A stretch of 64,000 bases of DNA from Phalacrocorax aristotelis (taxonomy: Eukaryota > Chordata > Aves > Suliformes > Phalacrocoracidae), in the NCBI RefSeq assembly GCF_949628215.1, contig NC_134282.1, positions 21,350,056 to 21,414,055 of the forward strand. Reading direction: 5' to 3'. Within the stretch, counting starts at the first letter, position 1; each line of letters starts with the position of its first letter. Shown in pieces: positions 1 through 11,405 of this stretch. Under the pieces are notes generated by a model. The model saw nothing but the letters and a program-made list of their open reading frames with translations, did not search any database and was not told the DNA's origin. A program made the position numbers and the translations under genes.

Positions 1-3000
1 CACCCTAGCAGCCTCCATGCACCAGCACTGCTTGGCACAGTACTGCTGGTACAGTTCGGCATGTGCTTGCAAGGTTTAATGCTTCAATCTGTGCCAGTTC
101 ACTATTCACCCTGGCACCTCACAGGTAGGGGTGACATTGGCATCACAGCAGCCCTGCCATACATATCCCCTTTCTCCCTAGACACCTTGTATTTTGCTTA
201 TTCTCTCCTCTGCTTCATGCTATACATCCTGGTCCATGGGCCTTATATTTGTCAGGGAACAGGTTCCTCACTGCTAATGCCTCTGAGCTCTTTCCCATGC
301 AAACATTCAGTCTTTGTGGCATGACTGAGGTGTCTGACACTCTTCTGGAAAAGACAGTATCTCAACGCTCTCCCTTTGCACAGAGAAATGTCAATAGGGA
401 ACACTTAAGGCAATACATCTAATTAAACTGGTTAGCATAAGTAAGCAGTTACAATTATGTCAAGTCAAGCTAAGGCATAACAACAGCCTGGTCTGCTGTT
501 ACAGAAGGACCACACAGCTTCATGTGTGCCAGAACTGGCAGGCTCAGGGAACTCTATTAGCAGTAGTTTGCAACAGCCAATTGTCTTCAAAAGGAAAGAT
601 TAAACTTTTTTTTTTTAATCTAGTAATAAATATTAACAAATACAGTAATAAAATAAAATAGTAATAAATTAGCAATATAACCCTATATTGAAGCATTCAT
701 GTACCTCTAAAGCTAGACCAATGGCAGTTTACCTTGGAAAAATAAGCTAAAGGTGCTAACTGTACTGAACTGATGTGAAGCCCTATAAAGCAGGAACCAG
801 AATAGCCATTTAAAATAAAAATCTCATGGTTTAGCCAACGCTACCTGTACATTTTAGACGTTGGATTTATTTGCCATAGCAGTCAATAGTCACCTTCCAT
901 TGCCCAGATGACCCATAAATATTTCCTGCAGAGTATATAAATGAGGTAAAAAAATCGGCTTTGCAGGGAGAACCGATTTTCTCTGGCTCCTCACCCATCA
1001 AACCTACCCCTGTTCTCCAGAGATCTAAACGAGAAAAATGAGAGCAGATGAGCTTTTATTCTTCTGGTTGATACCTGAACTAATGGCCTAAGACATTCAG
1101 CAGAATTATAAAACAGTAAGTGGCTCACCTCCAAGCACTGGAATTAATCCTAGGATCCTGAAAGCTCCTCACTATAAGGTCCAGTAGCCTCCAAAGATGA
1201 CTCAGGCTGTGAGCCAGGAAGCGCTGAGTCACAAAGCACCTAATCATCAGCGTAAGGACTCAGTCTCCTGGTGTAGCCCCTCACATGCCCCCTGCACCAC
1301 CAGCAGCAGCTTCCTCAGCAGCAAGCACCCCACAGGATACCTATTACAATCAGCAAGTGAAGTCTCACAAAGTTTTATTAGCATCACTGGGTTACCACAC
1401 ACTGCTTGAATCTTGGATACAATTGTATCGTCATCTTCCAAAGGACCATCACTCAGAGGGCTGGCCAAAAACCATCTGATGAAACCGTATTATTCATACA
1501 TGCTAACAACATCCTTTACCAGCTGCTTTCCTTGGGAACCTTAAAATGAAAATTGGACATGTACAGGGCTGGCAAGCTTCCTTGGCCACCACACTACGTA
1601 GGGGAGAGCTGAACACGAAGTACCAGAGCACCGGGAGTGATGCTGAGGAATGCGAGCCTCACGCTCAGCCCATCAAAATAAGAAACTGGATCTCATGTTT
1701 CTCTAGCTGCAGCTCCAAACTGAGGAACTTCCAGAAGTTTAGTTATATTCTCTAGGAGGACAAACTGCTAGCGCTTGAGGCATAAATGCCTTGCTGCCAG
1801 CTCTCCTCATGGTGCTCGTGGGCTTTTCTCACAAGGGTTTGCCTCACCTGCTGAACCTACCACAGCTACTGTCCACTTAGTGCTCCATGGAAAGGGACAC
1901 AACATGAAACCAAGTAAGACAGTAATAGTAATATGATTTAAAAAGGAAAAGCAAGACTCTGAGGCTGATGCAAAAATCTATTGAAAGGGAATGCCACAGA
2001 AGAGAGACACTGACTCACGCTCTAGAGCAAGTCTACTTCAAGTTACCAGACATCCTTTGACAGCAAAAGCAGTGCTGTCATCTATGTCTTGTCAGTAATT
2101 AACTACATTTTTGGGGACTGCAATACATCTGAGATGGATGTGCAGTTTTTACTTACCTTTTCTGTTTCTGTTACCATCACCTTGCTGTTATCCTGGTTAT
2201 TAGTCTCCTCACCTAAGGCACGAGTAAGAACTATACAATCACTAAACGTGATCAGCCAGTTTGTAAACATTGCACCAGTTTGGAGCAGTTCTGACAGTTA
2301 AGGTATAACTACAGAGTAAATAAGAACTGTACTCTTTCAAAGGCAGAAAGATAGATCTGAAGAGATGATAAAGCATCTGGGAAAAGGAAGAGTGGAGAAA
2401 AACAACCCCCTACAGAGAACTTTGAATAAGAGATTTTGTGGGGCTTTTCCCCCCCTTGGTTCCCTCTAATTCAGGCTACCAATTTTCAGAGCAAAAGTCC
2501 ATCAGGACGTTACAGATAAGCAGAGTTCTACTTTTTAAATATATGTAACATTTATTTGGCCACTCACTAAAACCCTGAACAAATCTTCAGTATTATTAAG
2601 GGTGCAACTTAAGGACTTCATACAGAGCATCAGGAAAATATATCTTCCAAGCAGTTTCAGAAAGAAATTCCCTGCAAAACAAACCGATATTAGAAAGGAG
2701 CACAGAAAACAAAGAAGTACTAGCTATAGACAAGATAATTACAAGAAATTACTGTCTTGTCTTCCATAGTAATAAAACCCAACAGTTCTTTTACTAAAAG
2801 CCCATGGGTTCAATATGAAGTCTGAGCCAGGGCCTAAGTCCAGCCAGGGTGTTGGACTAGCACCATTTTGTATCACCCTCAGATACCTGAGTTTTCATCT
2901 GAAGTATTAAAAAGTTTTTCTAACTTATCTGGTAACCAAGGGAACATCAAGAACATGGGCTAAGCAACTGATTTAATATTTAAGAAACACACAGAGCTCT

Positions 3001-5407
3001 TGCTGTCACACCTAAGCATTTCATTCCTTGTCTCATCATCTCAGGGCAGCGCCTGTGGGGCAGACAGGACTGAATTACAAAGATTCAGAAATACAGCCCC
3101 TCATTGTGCTGCTGACCACTGTCATGAGGCCTTCTGACTTTAAAAAATCCCAAAACCAAAAAAACCCACACACAACCCAAATATAGTCTGCAGGTTATAC
3201 ATAAAAGACACTGATGCATCATAAGTAGCACTTACAGCAATAAATGCATGCAGCTAATTAAAGGCATCCTTCTCCCAGATCATGGGCTGTCCTGTCTCAT
3301 TACCCTCCTGAGGAATCTCCCCTTCTCTCCAGGCAGTACAGCATCTATCCGTACCAGGTGTGTCCATCACCATCAGCTTTCGCCGGAGTCCCTCAAACTG
3401 GGCCATTTCAGCACACCATCCAGCCCACATCAGATGCAGGGGCCTGAGAGCTGGCACAGAAGACAGGGGAATGTCCTACGGAGATGGAGCTGCGGCAGCC
3501 CCAGCATCTGGCCAACCATTCACATCTTCTTCACTCAAGTACTTAATTATATATTCTGTTTTCACAGGTATAACCTACTGATCATTCAAAAAGCTTTTAA
3601 GACTACTGCATTGCGACAGCAAAGGCAAAGTAATATAATCTCATAGAAAACTTCCATCCTGATAACAGACTTTGAAAGCCCCAAACTTGAGAAAGGGATG
3701 CTCGAGCTGAGCACATAGCCATCCAAGGTCACCAGCAGTGAGCTTCAGGGGCAGTGCTTCAGCACCTTTCTGCAAATGCCTGCAGCCGAGAGCAAGAAAA
3801 CACCACTACCCATAGGGAGCTTATGGCCAGACTTTGCTATCTGCATTAGACTCCTCCACCTCTTTGCAGGTACATCAAGGCAACTCCCATTCACTTCGCA
3901 ACAGAGCGGTGAGTATGTTTTTTGGCATAAGGAAGATCCAAATTCACTTTCAGCATCTCCTGGTGGGTTGCAGAAGACCCTCTTTGTATAAATGGATTTT
4001 CACAGAGGCAGCAAGAGCCTGTCTTTATAACTCTAGCACTTAAATGAAACATCGGCAAAGCCATTACTCCCGTCTCCATTTTCTTTGGATTTGAACCCAC
4101 CTTTCACAGATTTCAGAAGTGAATGTCCAAATTATGTGGAAACAAACTCTTCCACTTTTATGTCCAGGTGTCATGAATTACTACCCAGGACATACTCACC
4201 CTTCAGTAAAGGTAGTTGTTTCTTATTTTGTGAAACCCAAACCAGTTGCTCCTGGTGAAGTGAATGGCTCCATTCATGGAGCACTAACTTGGATAGGATT
4301 TTAGTATTAATACTGTTATGTTAATCCTGTCACTTTTCAAAAGCAAGTAGTGAAAAGAAATCTTTTAGTGAGTTATCTGCATAATTTACTGAAAGTGTCC
4401 CGTAGTTCAGAAGCAAATAGACTGAAGAACTACCCCAATTTTCCTGATTTTTTTTAACTGAGAAAGAGTCAAACAGATGAAGAATTTTAGGTGCTTAAAA
4501 TGGGAAACCAAGCAACTAGATGTAGGTCAGGGAAAGGTAAAATAGTATGGGAGAAGCGGCAGAGTTGTGGCATACATGGCTGGCCCGTGTTTACTTTACA
4601 GGTAGAATTTGGAAGACCATTATCACACATCCTTTCCAGAAGGCACTACGAAGTGATGTGCTAATGAATTAAAGTCATTACAGTCAGAGAAAAAGCAGGT
4701 CATCCAACCTGTACACAGCTGTTGCGTCATGCCCTTCCCTGTTCCCTTCAGAAACACACGCGAATTACAGACCGCGCCATAAAACGCCGTGACCTGCTTG
4801 GCCGGGGAAGCGCGGAGCCCAGCGCTACCGGCGCCGCGGCTGCAACGCGCAGAAGGGAGCTGGCGCAGGCCCGGGCAGCCGCGGCGGCTGAGCTACGGGC
4901 AGAGCTCCCCGCCTGCCCCGGCCTCACCCCGCGGGAGGCCGGCAGCGAGCCGCGGGTGAGCGGGGCACCACGGCAGGAGCGCCCGCGGATGCAGAGGGAT
5001 CCACGCGACACGGGCTCCTGCTCCCAGCCGCTGCCCCGGGAAAACGTGCGTCCCAGGGTGAGGCGGCGCTGCTGCAGAGCTCCTGCGGGCACCGCGGCAG
5101 GCAGAGCCGCTCCCGCACCGAGCATCTCATTTCGGGGGCGCCAGCGACGGCGGGGTGTAAGCGGAGAAGCCCAGAAATGCCTCCCCGGCGGGGCCGGGAT
5201 GGCGCCGGGCGGCGGCCCCCGCGCAGCGCTGCCCCGCACCGGCGCCCCTCGCAGCCCAGCCCCTCCATCCCCCCCCTCCCGGCCCCGCGCCCGGGCAGGC
5301 GGCGGGATGGGGCGGGAGGGCACACGGGGAGCCCCGGCGCGCATGGCCGCGGGGGGCGGCTGTGCTGAGTCACGGCCGGGCCCGGCCGCCCCCCGCTCCG
5401 CACTCAC
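1..5407 (-). other. SGPP2: SGPP2 intron 1 (5' part of the intron, minus strand)
   Basis: This stretch lies downstream (minus strand) of the splice donor that ends SGPP2 coding exon 1. Translations of the minus strand show none of the membrane-spanning, phosphatase-motif sequence expected from the later SGPP2 exons, so I infer it is intron. It is AT-rich apart from the CpG-island part above about 4780. Short open frames occur on both strands (for example around 1247-1468 and 3248-3646), but none resembles a protein I know and none has splice or homology support. Intron status is inferred from the exon 1 donor. Confidence 0.7.
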
Positions 5408-5629
5408 CTGCGGGCCGCGGCCGCTCCGCGCCCCGTTGCGGGGGGGGCCGCGGCCGGCGGCTGCCGGGCGGCGCTGCGAGCTCACGCCGTTGCAGGCGCC
5501 GCGGTCCCGGGTCCCCTCCGCGGGGTCGCCGCCACCGCCGCCTTCTTCGCCTGCGGGGAAGAGCCCGCAGCAGCGCTGGAAGCGCGCCACGGGCTGGGAG
5601 CTGCGCAGGGTGCCCAGCAGGCGGGCCAT
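5408..5629 (-). CDS. SGPP2: Sphingosine-1-phosphate phosphatase 2, coding exon 1 (partial gene)
   Basis: SGPP2 is an endoplasmic-reticulum membrane lipid phosphatase that removes phosphate from sphingosine-1-phosphate, feeding sphingosine back to ceramide synthesis. This exon encodes 74 residues (phase 0). The N-terminus contains the run SQPVARFQRCCGLFPA, which closely matches the start of mammalian SGPP2 as I remember it. The rest is a low-complexity Gly/Pro/Arg linker, which is variable in the family. The exon ends in CAG followed by a GTGAG donor at 5407. The catalytic phosphatase motifs and the membrane helices are encoded by later exons that lie beyond coordinate 1. The ATG at 5629 is chosen by alignment to the family start; an in-frame ATG at 5761 would add 44 low-complexity residues. 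The order SGPP2-PAX3 with divergent orientation also matches the mammalian locus. Confidence 0.88.
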
Positions 5630-5703
5630 GCTACCGACAGCCTCCGCTCCGTTCCGCGCCGCGCCCCGGCGGCTGCGGGGCAGCGGGCAGGTGCGTCCCG
5701 TCC

Positions 5704-5766
5704 CGCCAGGTGCGCCGCGCCACGCCCCGCCACGCCCCGCCCGCCAGGTGCGCCACGCCACGCCCC
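5704..5766. repeat. Direct repeat in SGPP2 promoter
   Basis: Two copies of a 25-bp unit lie at 5704-5728 and 5742-5766, spaced 38 bp apart and differing at one base. Each has a CAGGTG E-box followed by a CCACGCCCC KLF/Sp-type box. The pair sits 75-140 bp upstream of the SGPP2 start codon on the minus strand, so it lies in the promoter or 5' UTR. Confidence 0.7.
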
Positions 5767-5830
5767 CGCCCCGGAGCGTCCCCTGCCGGCCGGGCCGTGC
5801 GCCCCCCTCGTTGTCCCACCCGGCGGCAGT

Positions 5831-6280
5831 AGGAAATTCAGCAAGTTCCTCTTTTTTGTCATTTTTCCTCCCATGACAACCCTGATAAAAAAATTGATAT
5901 AATCTACCTGGATATAAAGCCAGCCCACTTTCCTAACCTAAAGATAAACCTCCCCAGTTGTCACCAAGAGCTTCAGGATTTCCCTGGAAAATGCCCAAAC
6001 GTGGGTGCCATGAAAAGGCAGGCAAGGAGGACTGCAGGGGAGAGCCTCCTCCCTCCCCACCCGATGCTAGCACTACAGCTCCTCTGGATGGAAAGGCAAC
6101 CTGTGCTCACCCCCCATCAGTTCTCCTCTTGGGTGTAAAACATATCCTGGACTGGCCTCAGTTCCATTTCATCCCATCTTGGAGCCAGCATTTTTTTTTT
6201 CCTCCTGAATATTTACACATATACATATTGTATTTCTGCTCAGGAAACCCTAAGGTCCTTGGTTCTGTTGGTGTACTTGA
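5831..6280. other. Gene-free spacer between SGPP2 CpG island and CR1
   Basis: Ordinary mixed-composition sequence. An open frame on the plus strand (5958-6389) runs into the CR1 tail and shows no recognisable protein. Nothing else is seen. Confidence 0.6.
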
Positions 6281-8190
6281 TCACAGAATCACAGGTTGGA
6301 AGGGACCTCAGGGATCATCTAGTCCAACCTTTCTAGGAAGAGCACAGCCTAGACAAGATGGCCCAGCACCCTGTCCAGGCAACTCTTGAAAGTGTCCAAT
6401 GTGGCCGAGTCAACCACTTCCCTGGGGAGATTATTCCAATGGTTGACTGGCCTCACTGTGAAAAATTTTCCTCTCGTGTCCAGTCGGAATCTCCCCAAGA
6501 GCAACTTGTGCCCGTTCCCCCTTGTCCTCTCCATGTGACTCCATGTAAAAAGGGAGTCTCCGTCTTCTTTGTAGCTGCCCCTTAAGTACTGGTACACGGT
6601 GATGAGATCCCCTCTGCGCCTCCTTTTCTCAAGGCTAAACAAACCCAGTTCTCCCAGCCTATCCTCATATGGCAACTTCCCAGTCCTTTGATCATCTTGG
6701 TGGCCCTTCTCTGCACCCCTTCCAGCCTGCCCACATCCTTTCTGTATAGCGGGGACCGGAACCGTACACAGTACTCCAGGTGTGGCCTGACAAGCACTGA
6801 GTAGAGTGGGTTAATGACTTCTTTATCTCTGCCGGCGATGCCCTTTTTGATGCAACCCAGTATCCTCTTGGCCTTCTTGGCCACAGCAACACACTGTTCG
6901 CTCATGTTGAGCTTCCTGTCCACCAGGACCCCCAGGTCCCTTTCCACGGAGCTGCTCTCCAGCCAGGTGGATCCCAGTCTGTGCTGCACTCCTGGATTAT
7001 GTTTTCCCAGGTGCATGACCTTACACTTGTCCTTGTTGAACTTCATAAGGTTCTTGCTGGCCCACTCTTCCAGCCTATCCATATCTCCCTGCAGAGCAGC
7101 TCTCCCTTCTGGAGTGTCTACTTCCCCACTCAACTTGGTGTCATCAGCAAACTTCATTGGGCTACACTTGATGCTGTTCTCCAGATCACTTATAAAAATA
7201 CTGAATAACGTTGGGCCCAATATCGATCCCTGGGGGACTCCACTTGTGACAGGTCGGCACTTGGAAAAGGAGCTATTTACCACCACCCTTTGGGTGCGAC
7301 CTGTCAGCCAGCTCCCCACCCACTGCACAGATGACTTGTCTAGGCCATAATGCATTAATTTCTCCAGGAGGAGACTGTGGGGGACTGTATCAAAGGCCTT
7401 GGAGAAGTCCAGGTAGACAGTGTCCACCGCCCGCCCCATGCCAACCAGGCAAGTCACTTTGTCATAGAAGGCCACCAGGTTTGTCAAGCACGATCTGCCT
7501 TTAGTGAAGCCACGTTGGCTTTTCCCAATCACGTACTTCATTTGACTTGTGATGGACCCCAGAAGGATTCATTCCATGACTTTCCCAGGGATTGAAGTAA
7601 GGCTGATGGGCCTATAGTTACCCGGATCCTCCCTCAAGCCCTTCTTGTAGATAGGGGTAACATTTGCCTTCCTCCAGTCCTCTTGGACATCCCCCGTTCT
7701 CCACAACTTCTCGAAGATTGTGGAGAGTGGCCTTGCAATGATGTCAGCCGGCTCTCTCAGCACCCTCGGGTGGATGGCATCAGGGCACATTGATTTGTAG
7801 GGGTCAAGCTCCTGTAGTAATTCATGTACTAACTCTTCCTTCACTGATGGTGGGTCAGTGTTTGGATCAATCGTCAATTTCATTCCCAAAGCCTGGGACC
7901 CAACAGTGCTGGTAAAGACAGAGGTGAAGAAGGTGTTGAGGACCTCTGCCTTTTCAGCATCGTTGGTGATTGATTCTCCTTTTCCATTTAACAGCGGGCC
8001 TATGTTTTCCTTCTTTATCTTCTTATGGTTGACATGTCTGAAGAAACCTTTCTTGTTATTTTTTACGTCTATGGCCAGTTTCAATTCAAATTGGGCTTTT
8101 GCTTTTCTAACTGCATCTCTGCACACTCTGGCTATGCCCTTGTAGTTCTTGGCAGATAATCCTCCACTTCTCCATCTCTGGTGTGCTGAT
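6281..8190 (-). mobile_element. CR1 LINE, 5'-truncated, minus strand
   Basis: This is a chicken-repeat-1 type non-LTR retrotransposon. Its 3' end is at the low-coordinate side (about 6281-6400), where the reverse complement gives the bird CR1 tail: the block around TGGACTAGATGATCCCTGAG and an end rich in GATTCTGTGAT. Upstream on the minus strand lies most of the ORF2 reverse-transcriptase domain, and the 5' part of the element is missing. Full CR1 elements are about 4.5 kb, so this is a typical 5'-truncated insertion. I did not identify target-site duplications. The element separates SGPP2 from the RING gene. Confidence 0.93.
6349..8126 (-). pseudogene. CR1 ORF2 reverse transcriptase, broken
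   Basis: Minus-strand translation gives consecutive RT blocks in the right order. The first (8126-7569) has a motif like NYRPISLTSIPGK. The second (7541-6582) has YLDFSKAFDTVPH, SGVPQGSILGP and FADDTKL, which contains the catalytic Asp pair. The third (6675-6349) has the C-terminal RRRRGDLI and SLDTFK-like tail. Blocks one and two are in the same frame and separated by a single TGA at 7569-7571. Blocks two and three are in different frames, so there is a frameshift near 6680. The frames are otherwise long, so the copy looks moderately young but cannot make protein. The endonuclease domain is absent. Confidence 0.92.
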
Positions 8191-11100
8191 TGTTTGTTGA
8201 TTGTTTAGAACAGCCCATTTCTATCCCCAGAAATATATTTTGCACAAAGGTTGCAAAATCATCATTCGCTCAGTGACAGCTCATTGCAAATTTGTTACTT
8301 TTTTCCCCCTGCTCAAATAGTCCAAATTATCCAGGATTGCATCCAGGCTTTTTTCCTCTAGAGCCCCAGGAAACCCAAGCCATGCATCTTTGCTTTTTAG
8401 AAAGTCGGTTTGTTCCTATGTTATTGCCTGTGCTGATTGTGGGAGATGCTCACCCAGCCTCTGCGAGTGCCAGCGCTCTTGAGATGGCAGGGTCACCTCC
8501 TCACCCAGCCCCAGCCCGGGCCAGGCCAGCTCCACGGCCCTGGGCAGCACGGCCTCTGCAGGGAGCTACAGGGACAGGTCTCCCTCACTCCCGTCCAGGC
8601 TCTAGGGTAGAGTGCACAGATCCCATCTAATCGGTGTGATTCATTTTCTTTTACCTTCTCAAAATGTAATCTTGGTTTGCCCAACCACAGCTCCAGGTGA
8701 CATCATGTTTCAAGTGCTTTCCTCATCGCTTGTGTGCGCACGCACTCATCCATGGCCATGATGACAGGGTCGCAGCTCACTTGTTGGCTGAACCAGCTCA
8801 CACAGGCTGAGGAGGGAGGCTGCCCATTCCAGCTTGGTTATATGTTTGTATTGTTTACTTGCAGGAATTATTCATTGTTTGCTTCTGGTTTTGTTTTTTA
8901 ATGGATGTATAATTTATTAGGTGCACTCATAAGTATCTGGGAAGCTTTTCTGTTCTTCCTGTTTCTTGGATAGGTGAAGCACCCACCAGTGTGGAATTTC
9001 AATTAAAAATTCATTTATATCGCTTAATTCCTTATACATAGACTGACTTTAGCAGAGCTGGATGAGAGATGAGTTTGGTCCATAGTTCCTTCACGGTTAT
9101 TTTCATTGTATTACAGGAAGAGTCTTCAAAACTATTTCATTCTTATTTTATCCACCTACATGACTATGCGTACGAGAGTTTTTAACATGCTAATTTGAAG
9201 AGCAGGATTACAGCCCTGCCGGTGCAGCTGCGAGTTTTGCCGCTGGTGCCTGTGAGATAGGTTCTCATCCAGAGACATGGCATAAAGCAGGAAAGCAGGA
9301 ACGAAAGTTCATGGCTGGGGCCAGCACTGTATAAGTCTTTTAAAACATCTCTTTGTCAACCACAAGTCAATATTTATCTGATCTGCCTACATATTTGCGT
9401 CTCCCTGTTGTCCTTATAATACTTCCCAAGTATTAAAATAGAACTAACAATTCCTAGCCAGCTTCTACCTAATTCTTCTTCAGGCAAACACTTGGGTTAG
9501 TGGGAGGGTGCCTCAGTCAGGACATCAGCATCCAGCTGGTAAGAATTCAGGATGACTGAGATTTTTTTGCCAAACTTACTCTAAACCTAATAAAGCCCCC
9601 CTCCCCCCACAAACAAAAAAAGGGGGAGGGAGGAATTTCTACCTATTATTAATTTTAATCTGCCTTGTCCATGTCTTTGAGCACTCCAGCTCTTAGTCTG
9701 TCTTCATTCACTAAGGCTTCCAAGAAAGCCAAAGAGGGCATGGAGGGAATCTGCTTTTAAGAATTTACCATTTTCTTGACATTAACTCAATACAGCTGTG
9801 ACTTTAAATTGGATTAGTAGATTATTTTAGCAGAGGCATTCACACAGAACAACTGCATGCAGATTTACCCCCATATTTCCCTATGCTAGCTTGAGTAGCA
9901 AAGCATTACACAAAGTCAGGCCTAAGGGACCTTCCTACTGCTACGTACAATGGGGAACACCAGACTAAGCAAGCCCTCTTGACTTACAGGGGAATCAGCC
10001 CACAGGTATGAACTGCTGGGGAATAGGAGAAAAAGCAAAGCCAGGATTGCAGCATCATTGAAAAGAAATGCAACCCGGGTTTGAAGCGTGCCAGATATGA
10101 AGGAACTTTAAGCATCCCTTCAGTCAAGACTGCAGCGACCCTTTGTTTCTGCAAAATAAGGCTGCATGTGGAAAGGATGCTGCCTGTCATTCCTAGCTTA
10201 GAAAGGAGCTGACTTGACTTAGGTTTGTGGTGTGGGGACATTTTACAAAGGTGCTTGGGGGCCCAGAGTTGCAAATATCCAGCAAAAGGGATTTGTGGGA
10301 ATGCCTGGAGAGGCCAGATGCCCAACACTCACTGAATCAACATGAGCAGTTATAAGTGGTAAGTAAGCTGATGACAGAAGTCTGTGAGCCCTTTTTTTCT
10401 AAGGAAAGTGAAGGGATTTCTGAAAGTTACGTTCCTAACATTGACTGATATCTGGAATGAAAGAAACATTTCAGTTTGGGATGAAGGCACAAAGTTTTAA
10501 TGAAAGAAAACTCATTGGTGGCTTGTCAACATTTTCTTAGGAAGATAATAATCAATCTGATCAGTCTGCCTCTGCCACCTCCCCTCAACCAGTTTTTTGA
10601 CATCCAACAAATTCAAACCACGTTCATCATGGGAGCAGAGGTTTCCACAGTCTTGAACTCCTGCAGTTTTAGGGAGAAATGTAATGGATTAGCGGACAGA
10701 GACAATTTGGGCTGCCGGATGGCTCCACTCAGGACACGCTTATTTCCAGGCCTGCTGCTGGAGATTCCACCTCTCGACTACCTGGTACCTAACAGATATG
10801 GGCATGGCTGCAGTATACAGTGGGTTTGGGCGACCCAGAAGAGGGAAATAGAGATACTTCCAGGATGGAACAGAGGATCGTAGGAAGGACCGTAACACAT
10901 CAGTGGGAGGTGTTTGGGCCACAAAGAGGATGGAGGGTTTGAGGAGAGAACTAAGGGCAGAAGACTGACTATTGCAGTGGGAAGTGCCTAGTAGCATGGA
11001 ATAAAAATCTGTAGGAAGCTTGTTTCATCATTTGCACTGTTCATGGAACAACTTGTTTATTCCTGTTCAAAGCAAGAGTATGAATCATTTCTCTTTCTAT

Positions 11101-11405
11101 TCTTCTTGTAGACCAATGCCTTAATTGCCTTTTCCTTGAGACCTACCTCACATTATCTCTGATGGCCAAGAAAAATACTCAGGATTTGGCTCCTTGGGAG
11201 ATTTGCTTTAGGAAAAAAAAAATAAATCAAGAACTGTCCCACACTTTGTATGCCCCGTACACATTTCCTGACATTTAGAAAGGCGGTTTTCTGTAAAACC
11301 AGTGGCAGAAACATCACTGCAAAGGACTAGATGAGTAGCATTCTGAGACTGTTTAAAAGAAGCTGTTTATAAACTGTCCAGCTGCAAAAAACATTGTTAA
11401 AGCTC
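8191..11405. other. Gene-free intergenic DNA
   Basis: Mostly AT-rich, with no recognisable coding exon or RNA gene. It holds a C-rich/G-rich inverted repeat at 9599-9630 and a few short, unsupported open frames (9984-10328 minus, 10500-10883 plus). Confidence 0.6.
9599..9630. repeat. Inverted repeat, C-rich/G-rich hairpin
   Basis: A 9-bp arm (CCCTCCCCC, 9599-9607) pairs perfectly with GGGGGAGGG (9622-9630) around an A-rich 14-nt loop. No U-tract or gene end is associated, so no function is implied. Confidence 0.6.

Larger units (their letters stand above)
4780..5830. promoter_or_regulatory. SGPP2: CpG island over SGPP2 promoter and first exon
   Basis: The block is strongly GC- and CpG-rich between AT-rich flanks, starting near 4780 and stopping sharply near 5830. 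It contains SGPP2 exon 1 on the minus strand. The transcription start should lie above 5629, where CCACGCCC-type KLF/Sp boxes and CAGGTG E-boxes cluster (5690-5770). I see no clear TATA box, as expected for a CpG-island promoter. The long open frames on both strands here are GC-driven shadows of the island. Confidence 0.75.

Noticed and set aside
1247-1468. 73-codon minus-strand frame in SGPP2 intron 1
   Set aside because: It reads like plausible protein at its start, but I recognise no family and it does not match SGPP2.
4722-5876. 384-codon open frame on the plus strand
   Set aside because: It is antisense to SGPP2 exon 1 in a CpG island and is a Pro/Arg/Ala-rich GC artefact without any domain.
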